DNA of 64,000 bases from Ramazzottius varieornatus (GCA_001949185.1 BDGG01000001.1:5661478-5725477); one strand, 5' to 3'. Shown: positions 34,694-47,643, counted from the first letter of the stretch. Notes: generated by a model from the sequence alone, not told the origin. Numbers and translations: made by a program.

Positions 34694-36365
34694 GTTGCGC
34701 TCTGTTGGGTCTTTCTCTCTGATTGTCCGGTCCCAAGATAGATCACAATTAACCTTGGGAATGTAAACTATGATATGTTACGTACTGTCTTACTAACAGT
34801 ACATCAAGAAATATGAATGTTATAATCACATGCTAGAGCTAACAAGGGAACCTGGGTGAGCCTGAGTGCTTGAACTTCTTCCAACTTATGCTGTCGAAAG
34901 TACTGGATCCTGACTACTGTTTGAAGGTACTCTCAATTGTGACAAAACATCACCTGGGCCGGCAGGAAAGACCCGTTCGTACGGAGCAACTTCTACCATT
35001 TGAAATGTGCACTGGGTGTGTGGATATACAGTTCAACTGCGCAACTTAAATGTAGATTACACACGAAATCTCTCCTAAGTTTCCTGCTCTGTTGGATTGC
35101 GCTTGGGAAACGGCTCCAGATGTGCTTTAGAAGAACTGGTTGCTCCTTGACGGGGCTGTCGGGCAGACACGTGAGTGTTTGCAATGAAGACCGAAGATTA
35201 CGGTTGGCCAGACCGACCGTAGGCTTTACTAGTGACGATGCAGCACAAGTTCGGTACCAAAAGAAGAATGGCTAGTGGTGGGTCGTTCGGAAGAAATTCC
35301 ACATGTTGCCCAATCAGATCATTCGGCGCATTGAAAATCGATCAGCTAATTTTTGAGCAGTACCGCGTGCACGTTTCGGCTCCATTCTGTAACGGCACAA
35401 TTGTACAAGCACGTACGTAACGGTACGTTCAATCAATTTTACAACGTTGTGTGGTCATAACCTGACTCAGCATTTCCCACTTTACGGGAGATGCAGTTTC
35501 TGGACTTCCGGTGCGTCCTCGGTTCTGGATATTTATAGGAATGTCTGGTGGACAGTACGAAGGAAGGACCGCAACGATGATAAACTAAGGCCTAGATTTA
35601 ACAAAGTAATACTTAATACGATAGTAATACGATGATAAGTAGTAACGGTGTCGACTGGTCATGGACTATGAGTACTAGACCTGGGAAACGGTAATCGGTA
35701 GCGGTGGTAACACACCTGCCTGGAACAAGCGAACTCGAGAAACCCTCGAGGTTTTAAAGCTCAAACGACAACCAAGTTTACAGTAAAGTAGAACCACATA
35801 GGAAAAGTTCTGGCAAACCACTAATTTATCGGAGACTGAAACTACGTGAAATGAAAGGACACAACTGGCAAAGTCGAATGAATACAAAGTCGAAATTTTC
35901 AAACAGTTTCGACCGAACCATGGCTCGACCAAGAGACAGCTTGAAATATTCGACTGGTATGACTTCCGGTCAGGAAGACGATTAGTAGGAGGGTGGAACG
36001 CAGTCTGCAAAACTCCATAATCGAGTTCCCATCACGAACCTAATTCAGAAAGGCTCACAGCACCCGGGACTCTCTGCTGGAAACGAGAAAGACTGCAAGA
36101 ATATTGAACCAGCTCGGCAAACGAATTACAGTCGTGAAATTAGGCCATTTTGCCGAGAAAATCCTGTTTTGTCGAAAGATTTCTACCGACTGCTCTGAAC
36201 GGCAAATTCATGAGACTAGCCATTTTTTCCATAGCTCCGTCTCCATTTTGATTGCTTTAAGCAACGGCACCGCTGGACTCCAAAGGAAGACTGAGAAGAT
36301 GATTTCAGAAAACGACCTAAAAACCTGTGAAAGTTGGGCGCAATTTCAGCTATCCATCTTTCCTA
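34694..36365. other. Intergenic stretch
   Basis: No supportable exon or RNA gene up to the left end of the mariner element. Confidence 0.45.
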
Positions 36366-37655
36366 CAGCCACTGGCAGCCAAGTGTTCACTTTTCAAAAC
36401 GCGACTCAAAACAAAAATCCCTGTACCTATTGCGCAACCATCTCAGCTAATCAATCAAAAAACGATCCTTCCATTATCGTTTGAACAACTTTTCCAAGAA
36501 CAATCTTTCAACATGCCTGGGAAAACTTCTTTTGAAACATCTTCCTTGGTGATCGCTTTACGCGATCAAGGTTTCACCTACCCTAAAATTTCTGAGAGTC
36601 TTGCCAGCCAAGGGGTTTCACTGAGTCGTCGCACAGTGCTCAAGATTTGCCGGGAGAAAGAAAAGGAGAACAATGGATGGACCAAACCGGCGAAACGTCT
36701 TCCTCCGCAAAACCTTCCCTCTGCATGCACCCAGGACAATGTCAAAAAAGTCAAGAAAGCTGTCGTCAAGAAGAATCCTGACTCGCTACAGAAGATTGCT
36801 AAGAAGCTCCAAGTATCCATCTGCAGTGTAGGCCGGATGATCCACCAGAATCTTGGATTGGAAGTGCGCAAGAAGAGGAAACTGCATCACCTCACGGAAG
36901 CCCAGAAGAAACAGAGGTATGAGCGGGGGAAGCTTTTTATCTCGTATCTAGGTCCATTCAAAGTCCGTCATATCTTCACTATGGACGAGACTTGGATCAG
37001 TCTTGATGACTGCAATGTGGATACAGATCACTTTTGGACTGATGGATCGGCAGAAATTCCTGAAGAGTGGAAGAAAAAGACGACCAAGCAGTGGCCCAAG
37101 AAAGTCATGATCGCCATTGGAATCTGCTGGTTCGGAATGTCGCGCGTCTACGTCGTAAACGGCTCTGTCAAGTTGACAGCCCAGTACTTCATTGATGAAA
37201 TCCTGTCGAAGATGATCCATGAAGACATTCCCAGGCTCTACGGGAATTCGGCGAAAGATGTCATCTTCCACATGGACAGTGCTCCATCTCACACGGCCAA
37301 GCTGACCATCCAGTACCTCAATGATCATCGTGTCAAGTATATTCCGAAGGAGATTTGGATGGCGAACAGCCCTGACTTAGCCCCTTTGGACTACGGGATC
37401 AACGGGAATCTCAAGAGAATTTTGTCTGAGCGGAAGGCGACCACCATAAAAGGCCTCATTAGCGTTATCAAAAAAGTCTGTGAAAGTTATGATATCGCTG
37501 AAATTCGGAGTACGCTTTCCTCTTGGCAAGGTCGTGTCTAAACAATGCTGGATAGACACGGTGGTCATGTAGAAGTTAAATGAAGAGGTTATCTGTTGTC
37601 TGAAGGAAGTAAGAACTTTATTCATGAGAAGTGAACACTTGGCTGCCAGTGGCTG
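36366..37655 (+). mobile_element. Full-length mariner-type transposon (1290 bp)
   Basis: TA-flanked. Left end CAGCCACTGGCAGCCAAGTG...; the inverted right end is identical over about 31 bp with one mismatch. It encloses an intact transposase frame. Near-identical ends and an open frame indicate a young, possibly active copy. Confidence 0.95.
36513..37541 (+). CDS. Tc1/mariner transposase, intact, DD37D
   Basis: An intronless frame of 342 residues from ATG 36513 (MPGKTSFETSS). The frame is open 5' of this ATG into the terminal repeat, but this ATG gives the usual mariner length. The N-terminus is a helix-turn-helix (YPKISESLASQGVSLSRRTV) with a second one (LQKIAKKLQVSICSVGRMI). The catalytic Asp residues are in TMDETWISLDD, HMDSAPSHTA and SPDLAPLDYGI, with 37 residues between the second and third, so the signature is DD37D (as in maT/ITmD37D groups) rather than the DD34D of classical mariner. 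No stop or frameshift. Confidence 0.94.
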   Translation: MPGKTSFETSSLVIALRDQGFTYPKISESLASQGVSLSRRTVLKICREKEKENNGWTKPAKRLPPQNLPSACTQDNVKKVKKAVVKKNPDSLQKIAKKLQVSICSVGRMIHQNLGLEVRKKRKLHHLTEAQKKQRYERGKLFISYLGPFKVRHIFTMDETWISLDDCNVDTDHFWTDGSAEIPEEWKKKTTKQWPKKVMIAIGICWFGMSRVYVVNGSVKLTAQYFIDEILSKMIHEDIPRLYGNSAKDVIFHMDSAPSHTAKLTIQYLNDHRVKYIPKEIWMANSPDLAPLDYGINGNLKRILSERKATTIKGLISVIKKVCESYDIAEIRSTLSSWQGRV

Positions 37656-39354
37656 TAGTTCCATGTCGATCCTAGCTTTTTGTAAACAGACTTCAGGCCA
37701 GAAAACTAGGCCAAGGTAGCAAACAGAGAGCTAAACCACGGAAAATCAGTATGGAGCTTGGGTGACAAGCCAGTCGAGAACGCCTTAACTTTATAGGTGG
37801 TAGCGACTTAGAGTGAACGAGATGTATTTCTGGACTGTCCACTTTCCAAAACCGGAGGAGAACTGAGCAAACTGAGCAAAAATATTGTTTCGGCGTTCGA
37901 GGCAAACAACCTTTCTCGAAACGTGACCACTATTACAATTGATTTTGCTACACGGGTCAAGCTGTTCAACCGTCAATAGCGCCTTATAGCGGTACTTTCG
38001 TCCAGTATGTTAATAGTGTTGCCCTAAATATGCATCAAGTTATCACTGATCTGATGACTGAATTACTAGATCAAACCTATCGTAAAGTAGACGTTGAACT
38101 CCAAAGACGAAAAATTGATATGAAACAGTAGAAACTCTGGGTTAAAGTGTGGGTCTTCAAATTCACTGTTGTTTTCGTCTCCATCTAGTAAGGCTTCTCC
38201 CACTTCGCTGTCGTCGTACAAAAGTCAGGACTTTTACCACTCTGGGCACTATCCTTGTTACCACGGCCCTCAGATCCGTCGCTGAAACATCCTAAAATCC
38301 CTGAGTTTCCAGCTATGGTCCAGACACAAAACCACACGAAACCTAAAAGTCGACATGAAAATGGCGTTAATGGTTTACCGCTGGGAAATATAAGTTCATG
38401 GAACATGAAAAAGTTCTGGATTGTTCATGGTTTTTACTGGGACACAAACCGTGATGAAATCTAAAATGATGATTTTTATTGTTTTCTACTCCACTGCTCC
38501 TTAAATCCGCAAATAACGACAGAAAGAAGAAAGGAGGCAGAAATTCGTTTCCGGCGTGATTTTTCAGGATTTCTCCCAAGCCAATGACATGTCCAGTCCG
38601 TCCCAAAATAGTCCAGAAAATCCAGCATGAGGTACTGTATTCAGGTATGAAGTCAGACGAGCACTGACTATTGGTTGGAAAAAGAGAGAAAATCCCATTT
38701 TCTTGGCGGGAAAAAACCGCCACCAGTTGGTGACGTCTTGGAAATTTAGAATTTACAAATTTCGACTGTTGATTGGTTGAACTCAGTCTCGCCTCTGAAA
38801 TCTTTCCAGTTAAAACACTGGGATAAGTTTGGACCCCATAGTGCTATAAGGTGCACGGAACACCTGATCCCCAGAGTGTTAGACAGATACTCGCACGAAT
38901 GGTATCAGCATGCAGCTATGACCTGTAACGCCAGATGTGATATACAGTGATACCATGCGCCTTTTCAGAGGGATGTTTACCTTCAAGCAAAAAACCGAAG
39001 GTGTACCTGGTAAAACTCATGAGCTGGCGCCCACCATTGTTAGTCTGCTGCGACATGGTCGAAGTCACGCTTGCAACGAAGAAGTTTCTCACCAGCTGGC
39101 TAATTGGGGAACTTGCTTGTTCACTTTTTCATCAACTCAACGGGCTGGTTCTGATCAGTGGCGCAGGGGTCCAGATAAACATCAATTTCCTCCCTTACAG
39201 ATGGCTGCTGTTGTGTGAAAGTCTTGTTTATTCGTCAAGCCAGAGCCTTTCCCGCTAAGTTCACGTTTCTTTTTCCGGAGAGTGATGAAGGTCGGCTGGT
39301 AGCTTCTCCATTAAGCCGCCCACGTGCTGCAGAAGTGTGTGCTTTGAAATATCA
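37656..39354. other. Intergenic stretch
   Basis: No gene supported on either strand. Confidence 0.45.
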
Positions 39355-41204
39355 CCAAGAAAATAAAATCGAAGATTCGGAGTACGCCGCACTAGGGGAT
39401 CATGGGTGTTAGTAGCAATATGTACTATGAGACTACTAAACTGCACATGTGTGCGAATCACCTGTGCATTTCGATTTAGCCAATCAATCAATCAATCAGA
39501 AAAAGTATTTGACTGCTTGATTGATGAGCTCGGCGCTGAATTTTCTCTTTGATTGCCGGAATTTCTAGATTGTCTCAGGTGAATTTCGTTCGAATGATTG
39601 GTTGGTTGCCTTTCGTTGATTTTTGATGATACAGTCTACCCGGATTGATGATTGATACGACCGACTTGGCTCGGTCTTTGGCCGAAAGATCGGGCCAAGC
39701 TGGAGGCCGGCTGACAGGCTGTCATGTCAGGTAGTGACATTACAGTCTGGCAGTCAACCGCGTGATATTAGGATATTTCCTAACAGGTCCTATGTTTTTG
39801 TTCAACGCTGTCCAATCCTCCAGTTTAGCGGTGACTTTCGACCACCTTCCCCAGAATTACAACTTCTTTCGCTGCCTCCTTTCCACCCGATTATGCTTAG
39901 CTGGTTGTTGGTACCATAATAGTCCTCCTCATGACGAGCTGTTCATGTCGCAAACGGTTGATTTGAAATTTGAGTTTGCTTGATCAACGGGAATTAGTCG
40001 TGAGTGGGGCAAAGTTGCGTTTCGAAAGTCTCGGAAACGAGAGCGGAAATGCGCGAGTTTTGCGGGGTAGGTTTGTAGGCAAACTTTGCCTCCTGACTAG
40101 GCTGAAATTCATGGTTTTCTCTCTGGCTAGTCTCTGTCTGTCGATATCCCCGACACTAATAGATATCAAGAATCCCATACGTGAAACGGTATCTCGCAAC
40201 GTGAAGCACTGTGCAGACAGAGATTAGCTGAGAAATGAAAATTTGAAATTTTGAGTCAGATGTGCAGAGAATAATCCGTTTTCGCTTTCAAGATAAGCTA
40301 CTCGAGGGCTGCTTATCTTGAAAGCGAAACTTCGTAATCTACTTTCAAGATCAACACAATCAACGGAGTATTACGGCCTGTCGTGAGGAGGACTAATAGT
40401 GTTCATGGAGTGCCTACAAAACAAAACGCTCTTTTCCGACGGAATATGCAAATCGGGATCTTTATAGTGGTGGATTCATAAGCGCTTTCACCAATACAAG
40501 GCCTCTGTCGTAAAACAGATTGGCCCAGTCCAGAAGGATGGCTCTACTATTTCTTGCCATCCTAAGGAAATGCAAGATGTTTTTATTAACAGAAATGGAA
40601 GACGCCCTTGAGATATATGCGACTAAGGTTGGAACTTAATAGCTTTCAACAAAGCATGTTTCACAAAGAGTGAAACCAAGTGCAACAGCACGCTCATGCA
40701 GCATCTTCGATAGCAGAACCGTGCAATTGATTCCACCCCAGCGTTTTTCACAGAGCAATAAGCTATGAGAACTCTTTTACCGCTATCAGAAGATTTAGAG
40801 CATCCAGAAATATGACAGCCGCTCGTCCACCACGGTAGACATATCTAGCTCAGCTGAGTTTGCCTGGTAACGGGAATCAGCTGTTCCCAGAATGTCGCAG
40901 CGACTTCTGCTGATGTCTGGAAGATATCAGCTAAGAGCAGGGCCGCGCATAGGATGGAGAGGAGTGGAGAAAGATGGGGGAAGGTTCTGATGACAATTCC
41001 TGCAGGAGCAGATGTGACCGAAATGAAATTTCATCGTCCAAAATTCAAAAGTCAAAACTGCTTGGGAGTGCATCAGCAATCTAGGTACCTGCGTACAGCC
41101 TGCGCCCGGTTGAGATAAGTGTACTCTGAGTACCTGTCCGGCGCTAACTGAAGTACGAAATACACTCGTGCTCGCTACTTTGCTAGCTACTCTTTTTCTC
41201 TTGG
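39355..41204. mobile_element. 1.85-kb non-coding element, copy 1
   Basis: Nearly identical to 56469-58404, same orientation. Homology starts at CCAAGAAAA and ends at the roughly inverted TTTTTCTCTTGG, so short terminal inverted repeats of about 14 bp are likely. Inside, 40280-40328 forms a strong hairpin (TTTCGCTTTCAAGATAAGC and its complement around 12 bases). Open frames are short and shared only because the DNA is shared. No transposase; non-autonomous or a segmental duplication. Confidence 0.85.
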
Positions 41205-41229
41205 AATCGCAGCAAAGTTTTCTCAATAT

Positions 41230-41710
41230 GGTAAGATTATTTCAGAAGTCGCAACCTGATCGCTACCGCCAACATGTGATGGGTTGAATTCAAACGGGTG
41301 TCCACGTCGATTGGGACAAGGACAGGCGTTTGGTCAGGGTAGACTTCGTACTGGATTTCCTTAAATCTCTGGAAAGCGGCTTCGCGGCCTGCGCCCCTCG
41401 ACAAAGCTCTAACCTTGTCTATAGTGGTGTTCATTTCGTCTATTCCAGCTTTCACGGTCAAGCGTATTACGTGGGCTGCGCATGAGACATGGAAAATGTT
41501 AGGGTATTCAGTTTATAGCAGTTCCATCGCCGTGCCCGAATTACTGGCATTGTCCGTTGTAATGAAGTTGGTTCTGCGCTCGATTTTGTAGCACTTGAAT
41601 GTTCGTTTCATGACTTCGGGCATCGCTTCGCCCGTATGAGGGGGAGGAACCTGCACAAAATTCAGTACACCATTCGAGAGCCTCGAGCTGCCTATCTTGA
41701 GATTTAGCAA
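41230..41710 (-). pseudogene. hAT transposase fragment
   Basis: Minus strand, one frame with a single TAA near 41513. It reads FITTDNASNSGTAMELL, stop, HVSCAAHVIRLTVKAGI, KVRALSRG and VDTRLNSTHHMLAVAI. This is the order of hAT DDE motifs (TDNASN; C-AH-LNL; D--TRWNST--ML), with Trp changed to Leu in the last. The zinc-finger N-terminus and the C-terminal dimerisation region are not seen. A dead remnant. Confidence 0.82.
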
Positions 41711-42567
41711 GTCGCTTCCTGGATCAACGCACTTAACAAAGTTTTGCGAGAAAGACTGAGAACCCCTATTGTTTGCTGAGGGCTAACTCACGCGGCTACT
41801 CGGCCTAGTCGACAGCTTCACTTTTATTTCACACTTCTCACTAAAACTTGCAATCACCCAGCTCATCAGACTGTGCCCCGAGAAGGATACAGTTCTTGTT
41901 AGCAACTGTTTCCTCAGTGAATGCTAGCGTGAAGAACGCACAGCCTACGCCGATTGCCTGGTCTTGGAATGATGCGGCAGCGGTGTTCGTCATCGCCTTC
42001 ATAGCATCGCCACAGTTCGTGTTTGACTTGCCAGGTTAACTGGACGCTGTGTTTGGCGTCAAGAACGGCTTACGTCTCCTGGGACGGGGCTCCATGTACA
42101 TATCGGACAAGGTGCCGTCATCGGAACCGGCTAAATCTTCTACGACTTTGTAGCCCTGCAGTCCGACCTCTTTTCCCAGTGGGCCACTTAGGACCATACT
42201 TCGACTGTCTTCGATGGTTTCGTCGCTGACGCTGATCTGTCAAGCTTCTTGGCTCTTTGACGCGTTTCCATTGCCACTACGATCTTCACCTTGACTGTGA
42301 AACCTACGGCCGATCAGTATGGTGGGCAGTGGGTTGATGGTACGAAGACATGTTGAGGAACCAGGAAGTGCGTACGTTTATGCGGTCTGCTTCCGTTTTG
42401 TTTCCGATTCGGGCGAGTTTGGTAGAGTAGTCCAGTCGATTGTTTGTGTCCTATGGAAGGTCGACAGATTATTCTGCCTAATTTCACAGCTTTCGGAATT
42501 AGCTTGCAGAGTCCGCGCAGTCTGTCATCAAATGTACGGATAGTGATATACGGTGATGTACGGAGTA
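41711..42567. other. Stretch without a clear gene
   Basis: No supportable coding region; some may be decayed transposon sequence joining the flanking hAT and Helitron-like remnants. Confidence 0.4.
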
Positions 42568-42689
42568 CTGTAATGCTTCTTGAACTTCGCGAACTACGTC
42601 ATAGTAGGCGTGTGCTATATGCGTCATCATACGCGTAAACTTCGCGCGTATTGTGAAGTCGGTTCGCGAATTTCAAAGAAGTATTATAG
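42568..42689. mobile_element. TA-flanked MITE (CTGTAATGCTTCT ends), copy 2
   Basis: A 122-bp relative of 17368-17510: left CTGTAATGCTTCTTGAACTT, right end inverted CTATAATACTTCTTTGAAAT, with inner TCGCGAA/TTCGCGAA motifs. It interrupts the Helitron-like fragment. Confidence 0.82.
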
Positions 42690-42907
42690 TAGTTCGTCTG
42701 TGATTTCTTGCCAGTTTGGATTGCAGGACACGTCACGAAGTATGTAGGGTTTCCGAAAATTTGCACCATCGCAAAAGCATCTGCTTCTAGTTTTTGTTGG
42801 TGATGCGGGGAGCCGAGGAAGTCTAAAGTCAGGCATGTACGACCAACTTTAGTATCTTTGTAAGCGGTGATTGATTCATCTCCATCTTTGTTATCGCAAC
42901 TAATCAA
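42690..42907 (-). pseudogene. Helitron Rep/helicase N-terminal-like fragment
   Basis: The minus-strand frame reads LGSPHHQQKLEADAFAMVQIFGNPTYFVTCP. It resembles the Helitron-like N domain (GS-Y----QDAMA--R-FG-PDLFITFT). Only this motif block is left, and the MITE at 42568-42689 cuts off the continuation. Short, so only moderately secure. Confidence 0.5.
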
Positions 42908-45900
42908 ATTCGGTTACGTTTCTGAAACTGAAGAGGATCGCTGGACATCTCGCCTTAGCGGTGGTGTGCATAGCTCAGAATGCAAGCTTCTGTCAGCTAG
43001 TCAGTTCATACAGTCCTTTGATTATTAAGGCCCCAGCAGAACCTGTGGGCAACAACCAGAATTCCGCTTGTAGGCCTAATCTTTTCCCAGCTACCCTGAA
43101 CGTTCGAAAGAAAGCCCCGCGTCGGTCCCTGAAGTATAAACAGGAGGGGAAGAAGAAGAAAAAAAGCGAACCCCAGTCAAACGAAAAGCTTTTTCATCGA
43201 ATCCATTCTTTACGATACCGAAACGTCCAGTCGTTTACATTATATGCTTCGTTTCAATAACTGTTCGATCTTGTTCCGGAACGGACTGAGTCGAATAATC
43301 TCGTCTGTTATTGTTTTCAACTACTCAACTGAGTTTCTGAGCAATACCATCATCAGTGAAGTACGATATCGTGACTGTATGATCTCTTTGTGGCTCGTTC
43401 TCAGGAACCATTGACTTTCTTTGTTTGCCACCGGTTCGAAATAGCCAACGCCTCGCCGTAGTGCAGAACAGTCAAGGACGTCATCCCATTCCATGTCTGT
43501 GTTACGGCAGCCGGTTCCCACTGGTGTCACCGGATCCATTGTTTGTACGCCGGTGCTGCTCCGCGGCGTTAAAAATTCGTTTCCTGAAAAACTACTGTTT
43601 CAGAAAACTAGCTATTTGAGAATAGAACCAGCGAGTGCTTTTCTCTGGCTTTGGTCTCGAGGAACTGGTCAACCGCTCCTTACCGACCGCGCGACTTAAT
43701 TTTCACCTTTTCTACGAGCCGACCAGTCTTGTACTTGACATTTTCCCGACGAATCGGCACCTACTGCGCCGAACTAGGTCTACTTTGTCTTTTAGCTTTC
43801 CATAGCCACTCTTTCCAAAGCTCTGGTCTTTCGTGATGTAACACTCACATTACAGTAAATTATCCATTGGTGATCTCCAGTAGGGCTGCATAGAATGAGG
43901 CGCACGTATTTTCTGAGAAATACCCACTATCCACTGACAGCATAGGGTAATGTTCGAAATTTCTTCAGCACATGGTTATACATGGTATTATCGTGCCTGA
44001 CGCCCAGATCTAGAGAGCCAACTAGCTAGACGACTAGACGATTAAGTCGAGGTATATACAGTAGAAATCATTGCCAACCAGAAATTTAGGTGACATCAGT
44101 CAAACGGTATGGGCTTTTACATATATTCCGCGTACTTTCCCGATGACCGCCCCCTACTCTGCCAACACACTACCGTGATATGTGAGCAGCAGAGCAGCGA
44201 GAATCGGGATGGATCGCCGTTTATGACAACACTCCTTGTTTTCCGTGACAGCTATGAACTTCCTATTATCGTTCTCTACTGATTGAAAATGCGACGTTTG
44301 GTTTTTCGGAAATAGTGGAAGCAGATTTTTTCTCAAGCCTGGGTTGACTTGTCGCTGGGCATGTAATTGCAATTGGCCAGCGACCACGTTCGACTCGTGA
44401 TGCTAGCATTGCTCGATCGGCCTCCCTATGTTGTAAGCGTCGAAGTAACAGATCTAGAATGAGTTTGCCATTGAATTAATTTCTAGCGGCAGCTGTCACA
44501 CTGAGACACACGAGTCATCCATCTACTATACGATTAGTACTTTCGAGATCCCTTTTTCATTTCCGACAAGCAAGAAATTTATGGCCGTGCAGTGTGACAA
44601 GTGTGATTGCAATGCAACTCTACAAGTATCTTTTCTATCCACAGTCGTTGCCATGCTAAGTCCCACATCGATCTTCTACCGATGGGAGACGTTGTGCTAA
44701 TATAAAGGACACTGCACATATGACGCTGGTTTTTTCTATTTGGCCGAACCGAGGTTATTCCAAGTTGTCCAGGAAACGACTTTCTCTGGAGGTGTGTCAG
44801 TCAAACTCACCAAACCGCTTATGCAGTTATCTAGAGCATACTTCAAAGCATCGTATGCTGGAGACATTCGAAAAACGAGTGGATGGGGAAATTTTGACGG
44901 AAATGTCAATGCAGGGAAGAAAACTGGAAACAGAGTTTTTTACACCACTTTTCTGTGCATGGTTTGCAGTACCGGCCGAATCAGCTGTTTCCGGGACGCA
45001 GCTATCTGTCCCTTATGACTTACCGAAAACTTTACTGACGTACTGTTGTTTACGAAAGTGCTCGCCATGCCCGTTTTCTTCCATACATGGAGCGGTGATG
45101 AGCTACTTTGCGGACAATGGTCAAATGTTCGTTACCATGTCATTACCTATCAATTCGAAATTTAGACCTGTCTCGATGAGCTCTAAAAGTTCATGTTCAT
45201 AGAGGGCAGGAAAGTCGGTCTGTCCGAGTTCGGCCAGACAGCAAAAACGAGCGTCATATACACCGTAAGGCATGGTTGCCAACCCGATGCTAAATTTGAT
45301 TTAACGTTTGACCACAATAGCACTTCAAGCGCATTATCCGTCATACACAATAAAACAAACACATTTGGCATCGAGCTGGCCAGCATGCCCAAAGTTTGGC
45401 ATGCCATACATTGTACGAGACGGCAAAGTGGCGACGCCACACGTTACTGAAAGGCCATCGCAAAAGAGTTTGCGGGTGGATATTTGAGGGCGCAATATTA
45501 AAACGATCGAAGTTCGGAGAAAGCGACCAGACTTTAACACAGTTAAACGTGGTTCCGTGGTCGTTTTCATGTTTCACGGCTCGCGGACCAATCGAGTTCT
45601 TTGTCGTCAATCAACAGACACCTCACGATCGTGACGGTTGTTGGCGATTAACCTTTGACCGTCAATCAGCTTCTCGGTGTTTACTCAGTTCCATAACGAT
45701 GGCTGGCGGCACGTTCACTTCGTAATGACAGAAATGTCACGTCGAGGCACCCACGTACCCGACCGAAAGTCATTTGCAATAGGTCGTGATCCCATCTGCT
45801 GCGCCACCAGGCCTCCCATAAGCGCACAGCTACAGATTAAAAAATGTCTCTATTCTAGTGCGGCGGTTTCAAGACTGAAAAGATGGATTGACGTGGAAAT

Positions 45901-46404
45901 CGCTGACGAATATCCGGCGAACAGAACAGCCTGACGTGTCTGCTTTCACCTGTGCTGGCATCACGTCTTTCCCACTCCATTATCTCCCCCTATTTGATCA
46001 AGGGGAAAATTTTCCATACCTGACAAATTTTTCCTCGTGATCAAATGGCGCCATAACACAACTTTTGGCTGAGACTGATGTACCATCACACTCTTGCGAC
46101 AGGTCGATTTTTTGCTCATTACGCTGAGTAACAAGCATGAGCCCACAGTACAGCTCGTGTGACAAGATGACGAGTAGCTTCGGCCTCCTCATTACCGCAC
46201 ACACATTGAGCGTATTGCGAGACTGAGTGTGTCACACCCCGTGGTCTTTGGTCCCACACTTTTTTGACAAACATTTACATACGGGAGCGAAGGTATGTGT
46301 CTAGACAACTATTTTACACATCTTACGATGTCAACAAGACTCTTTGGATAGCAGGAAGCGCAATGAGACATCAGCAAATAAATTGAGATTGATTGTTGTG
46401 TCAG
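42908..46404. other. Long gene-poor stretch
   Basis: No supportable gene. A diverged inverted repeat (ATATGACGCTGGTTTTTTC near 44717 and the inverted ATATGACGCTCGTTTTTGC near 45263) may delimit an old element of about 550 bp. Confidence 0.4.
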
Positions 46405-46453
46405 ATGGCGCACGTCTTCCTTGTTACAGGTTGGCGATGTGCGCCACTTGGAA
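46405..46453. repeat. Single hairpin repeat
   Basis: ATGGCGCACGTCTTCC stem paired with GATGTGCGCCACTTGG; a member of the dispersed hairpin family, here outside any recognised intron. Confidence 0.75.
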
Positions 46454-47643
46454 AATCGTTATTATTCGGGACATGCACCGATGTACCAATACTCTAAATG
46501 ATCCTCCAGCGCGAGTAGTTTTTTTCCCCCGGCAGTTTACCGGATCCAGAGAAAAAGAAGGCAGTGAGACCATATTCCACGCGTTAACGCTTCAGAGTGG
46601 TTGTTTCCAACGACCCTCGATCATAGCTCGTAGGTTAAACAGAGAGCTCTGTTTGAATGCAGCCCCCATGTGAGTGTGGGTTCGCTCTCCAGCGACCTCC
46701 ACTTTTGTAGCACTCTGAGTTTGATGGTACTACGCTTTTGCGCACTTCGCGCGTAAGACGCATTGAGACGTTGAGGGGCGACAAAATCCGCGAGCTCAGG
46801 AGGGGACGGAAGACGGGACGCGAAAGAGGAAGGAAGAAAGGAGAGCAGGAAGGAAGGAGGCTGTGACAGCTACGGGATATGCACCGTTCCCGCCTTAGCT
46901 TACTCTTCCCTTTCGCCTTGTGTCTCCGTACTGCACTGTGGAACGATCACGAGGCGACACAGCAATTTATGACTGTCTTGATACAAATCATATTACATTA
47001 CTAAAGCATCGGCCCGTACTTGAAGCCATACTTTGCTTTGCTGTACGCCGGCAGCGATTGATCGTGACGATAAATTCGTTCAGGATCGTACAGAAGGTCT
47101 ATTCTAAACAGGAATGGGGAGAATGGCGCAGGCTTCATCCCCTTGCTGTGCAGTCAAGCGTAAAGAGAGGCTCTCTTTTGTCCAAAGACTCATGATGGGG
47201 GAAAGACAGAAGTAGACAGATCCCAGTATCGAGCGGAATCTGAAAACGCTTTTTATGAAAGGATGTGTAAAGCGTAGCGTGCTCCGCTTGCCATAAGCAT
47301 ATACCGCACTGACTCACTTCCCCATAGATGTCCCGGATTTTCATGATATCGGCGTCACGATAAAACGCTGTTCGGACACTGTTATTACCCGCACTGTGTC
47401 CCTTCAAATCAAGTTATGCCCGCATAAAATCATCGGCTTGGTTTACTTCACGCTGCCTGCCAATCACACTCTCCCATCTGTCCTGGTTTTATCCATCGTA
47501 ACGTTACTGTATACAACCAACGCGTTTCTTTCACATTCTTGTGCTTTGCTTACTGTTGATTCACAATATTGATCGCGTCCAGTGATATCCTTAACAGCTG
47601 TTGAGTTTTTGCGCCTACTCATCGAATTTTTCCGAGGAAGAAA
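46454..47643. other. Gene-poor stretch upstream of the PAS gene
   Basis: No gene seen. A purine-rich (GA) low-complexity tract lies at about 46795-46862. Confidence 0.45.

Noticed and set aside
36327-36512. Longer N-terminus for the mariner transposase
   Set aside because: The extra 62 codons overlap the terminal inverted repeat and 5' end; the ATG at 36513 gives the normal length.
39734-40227. Short open frames shared by both 1.85-kb copies
   Set aside because: Conserved only because the DNA is nearly identical; overlapping frames on both strands are equally open and none has a recognisable domain.
39355-41204. Reading the 1.85-kb element as a Helitron because CTAG occurs near its right end
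   Set aside because: Homology between the two copies continues about 19 bases past CTAG, and the start is not at a TC dinucleotide.
44717-45263. Inverted ATATGACGCT... repeats suggesting a ~550-bp element
   Set aside because: Only about 35 bp match imperfectly and no target duplication is evident; mentioned under the intergenic stretch instead.
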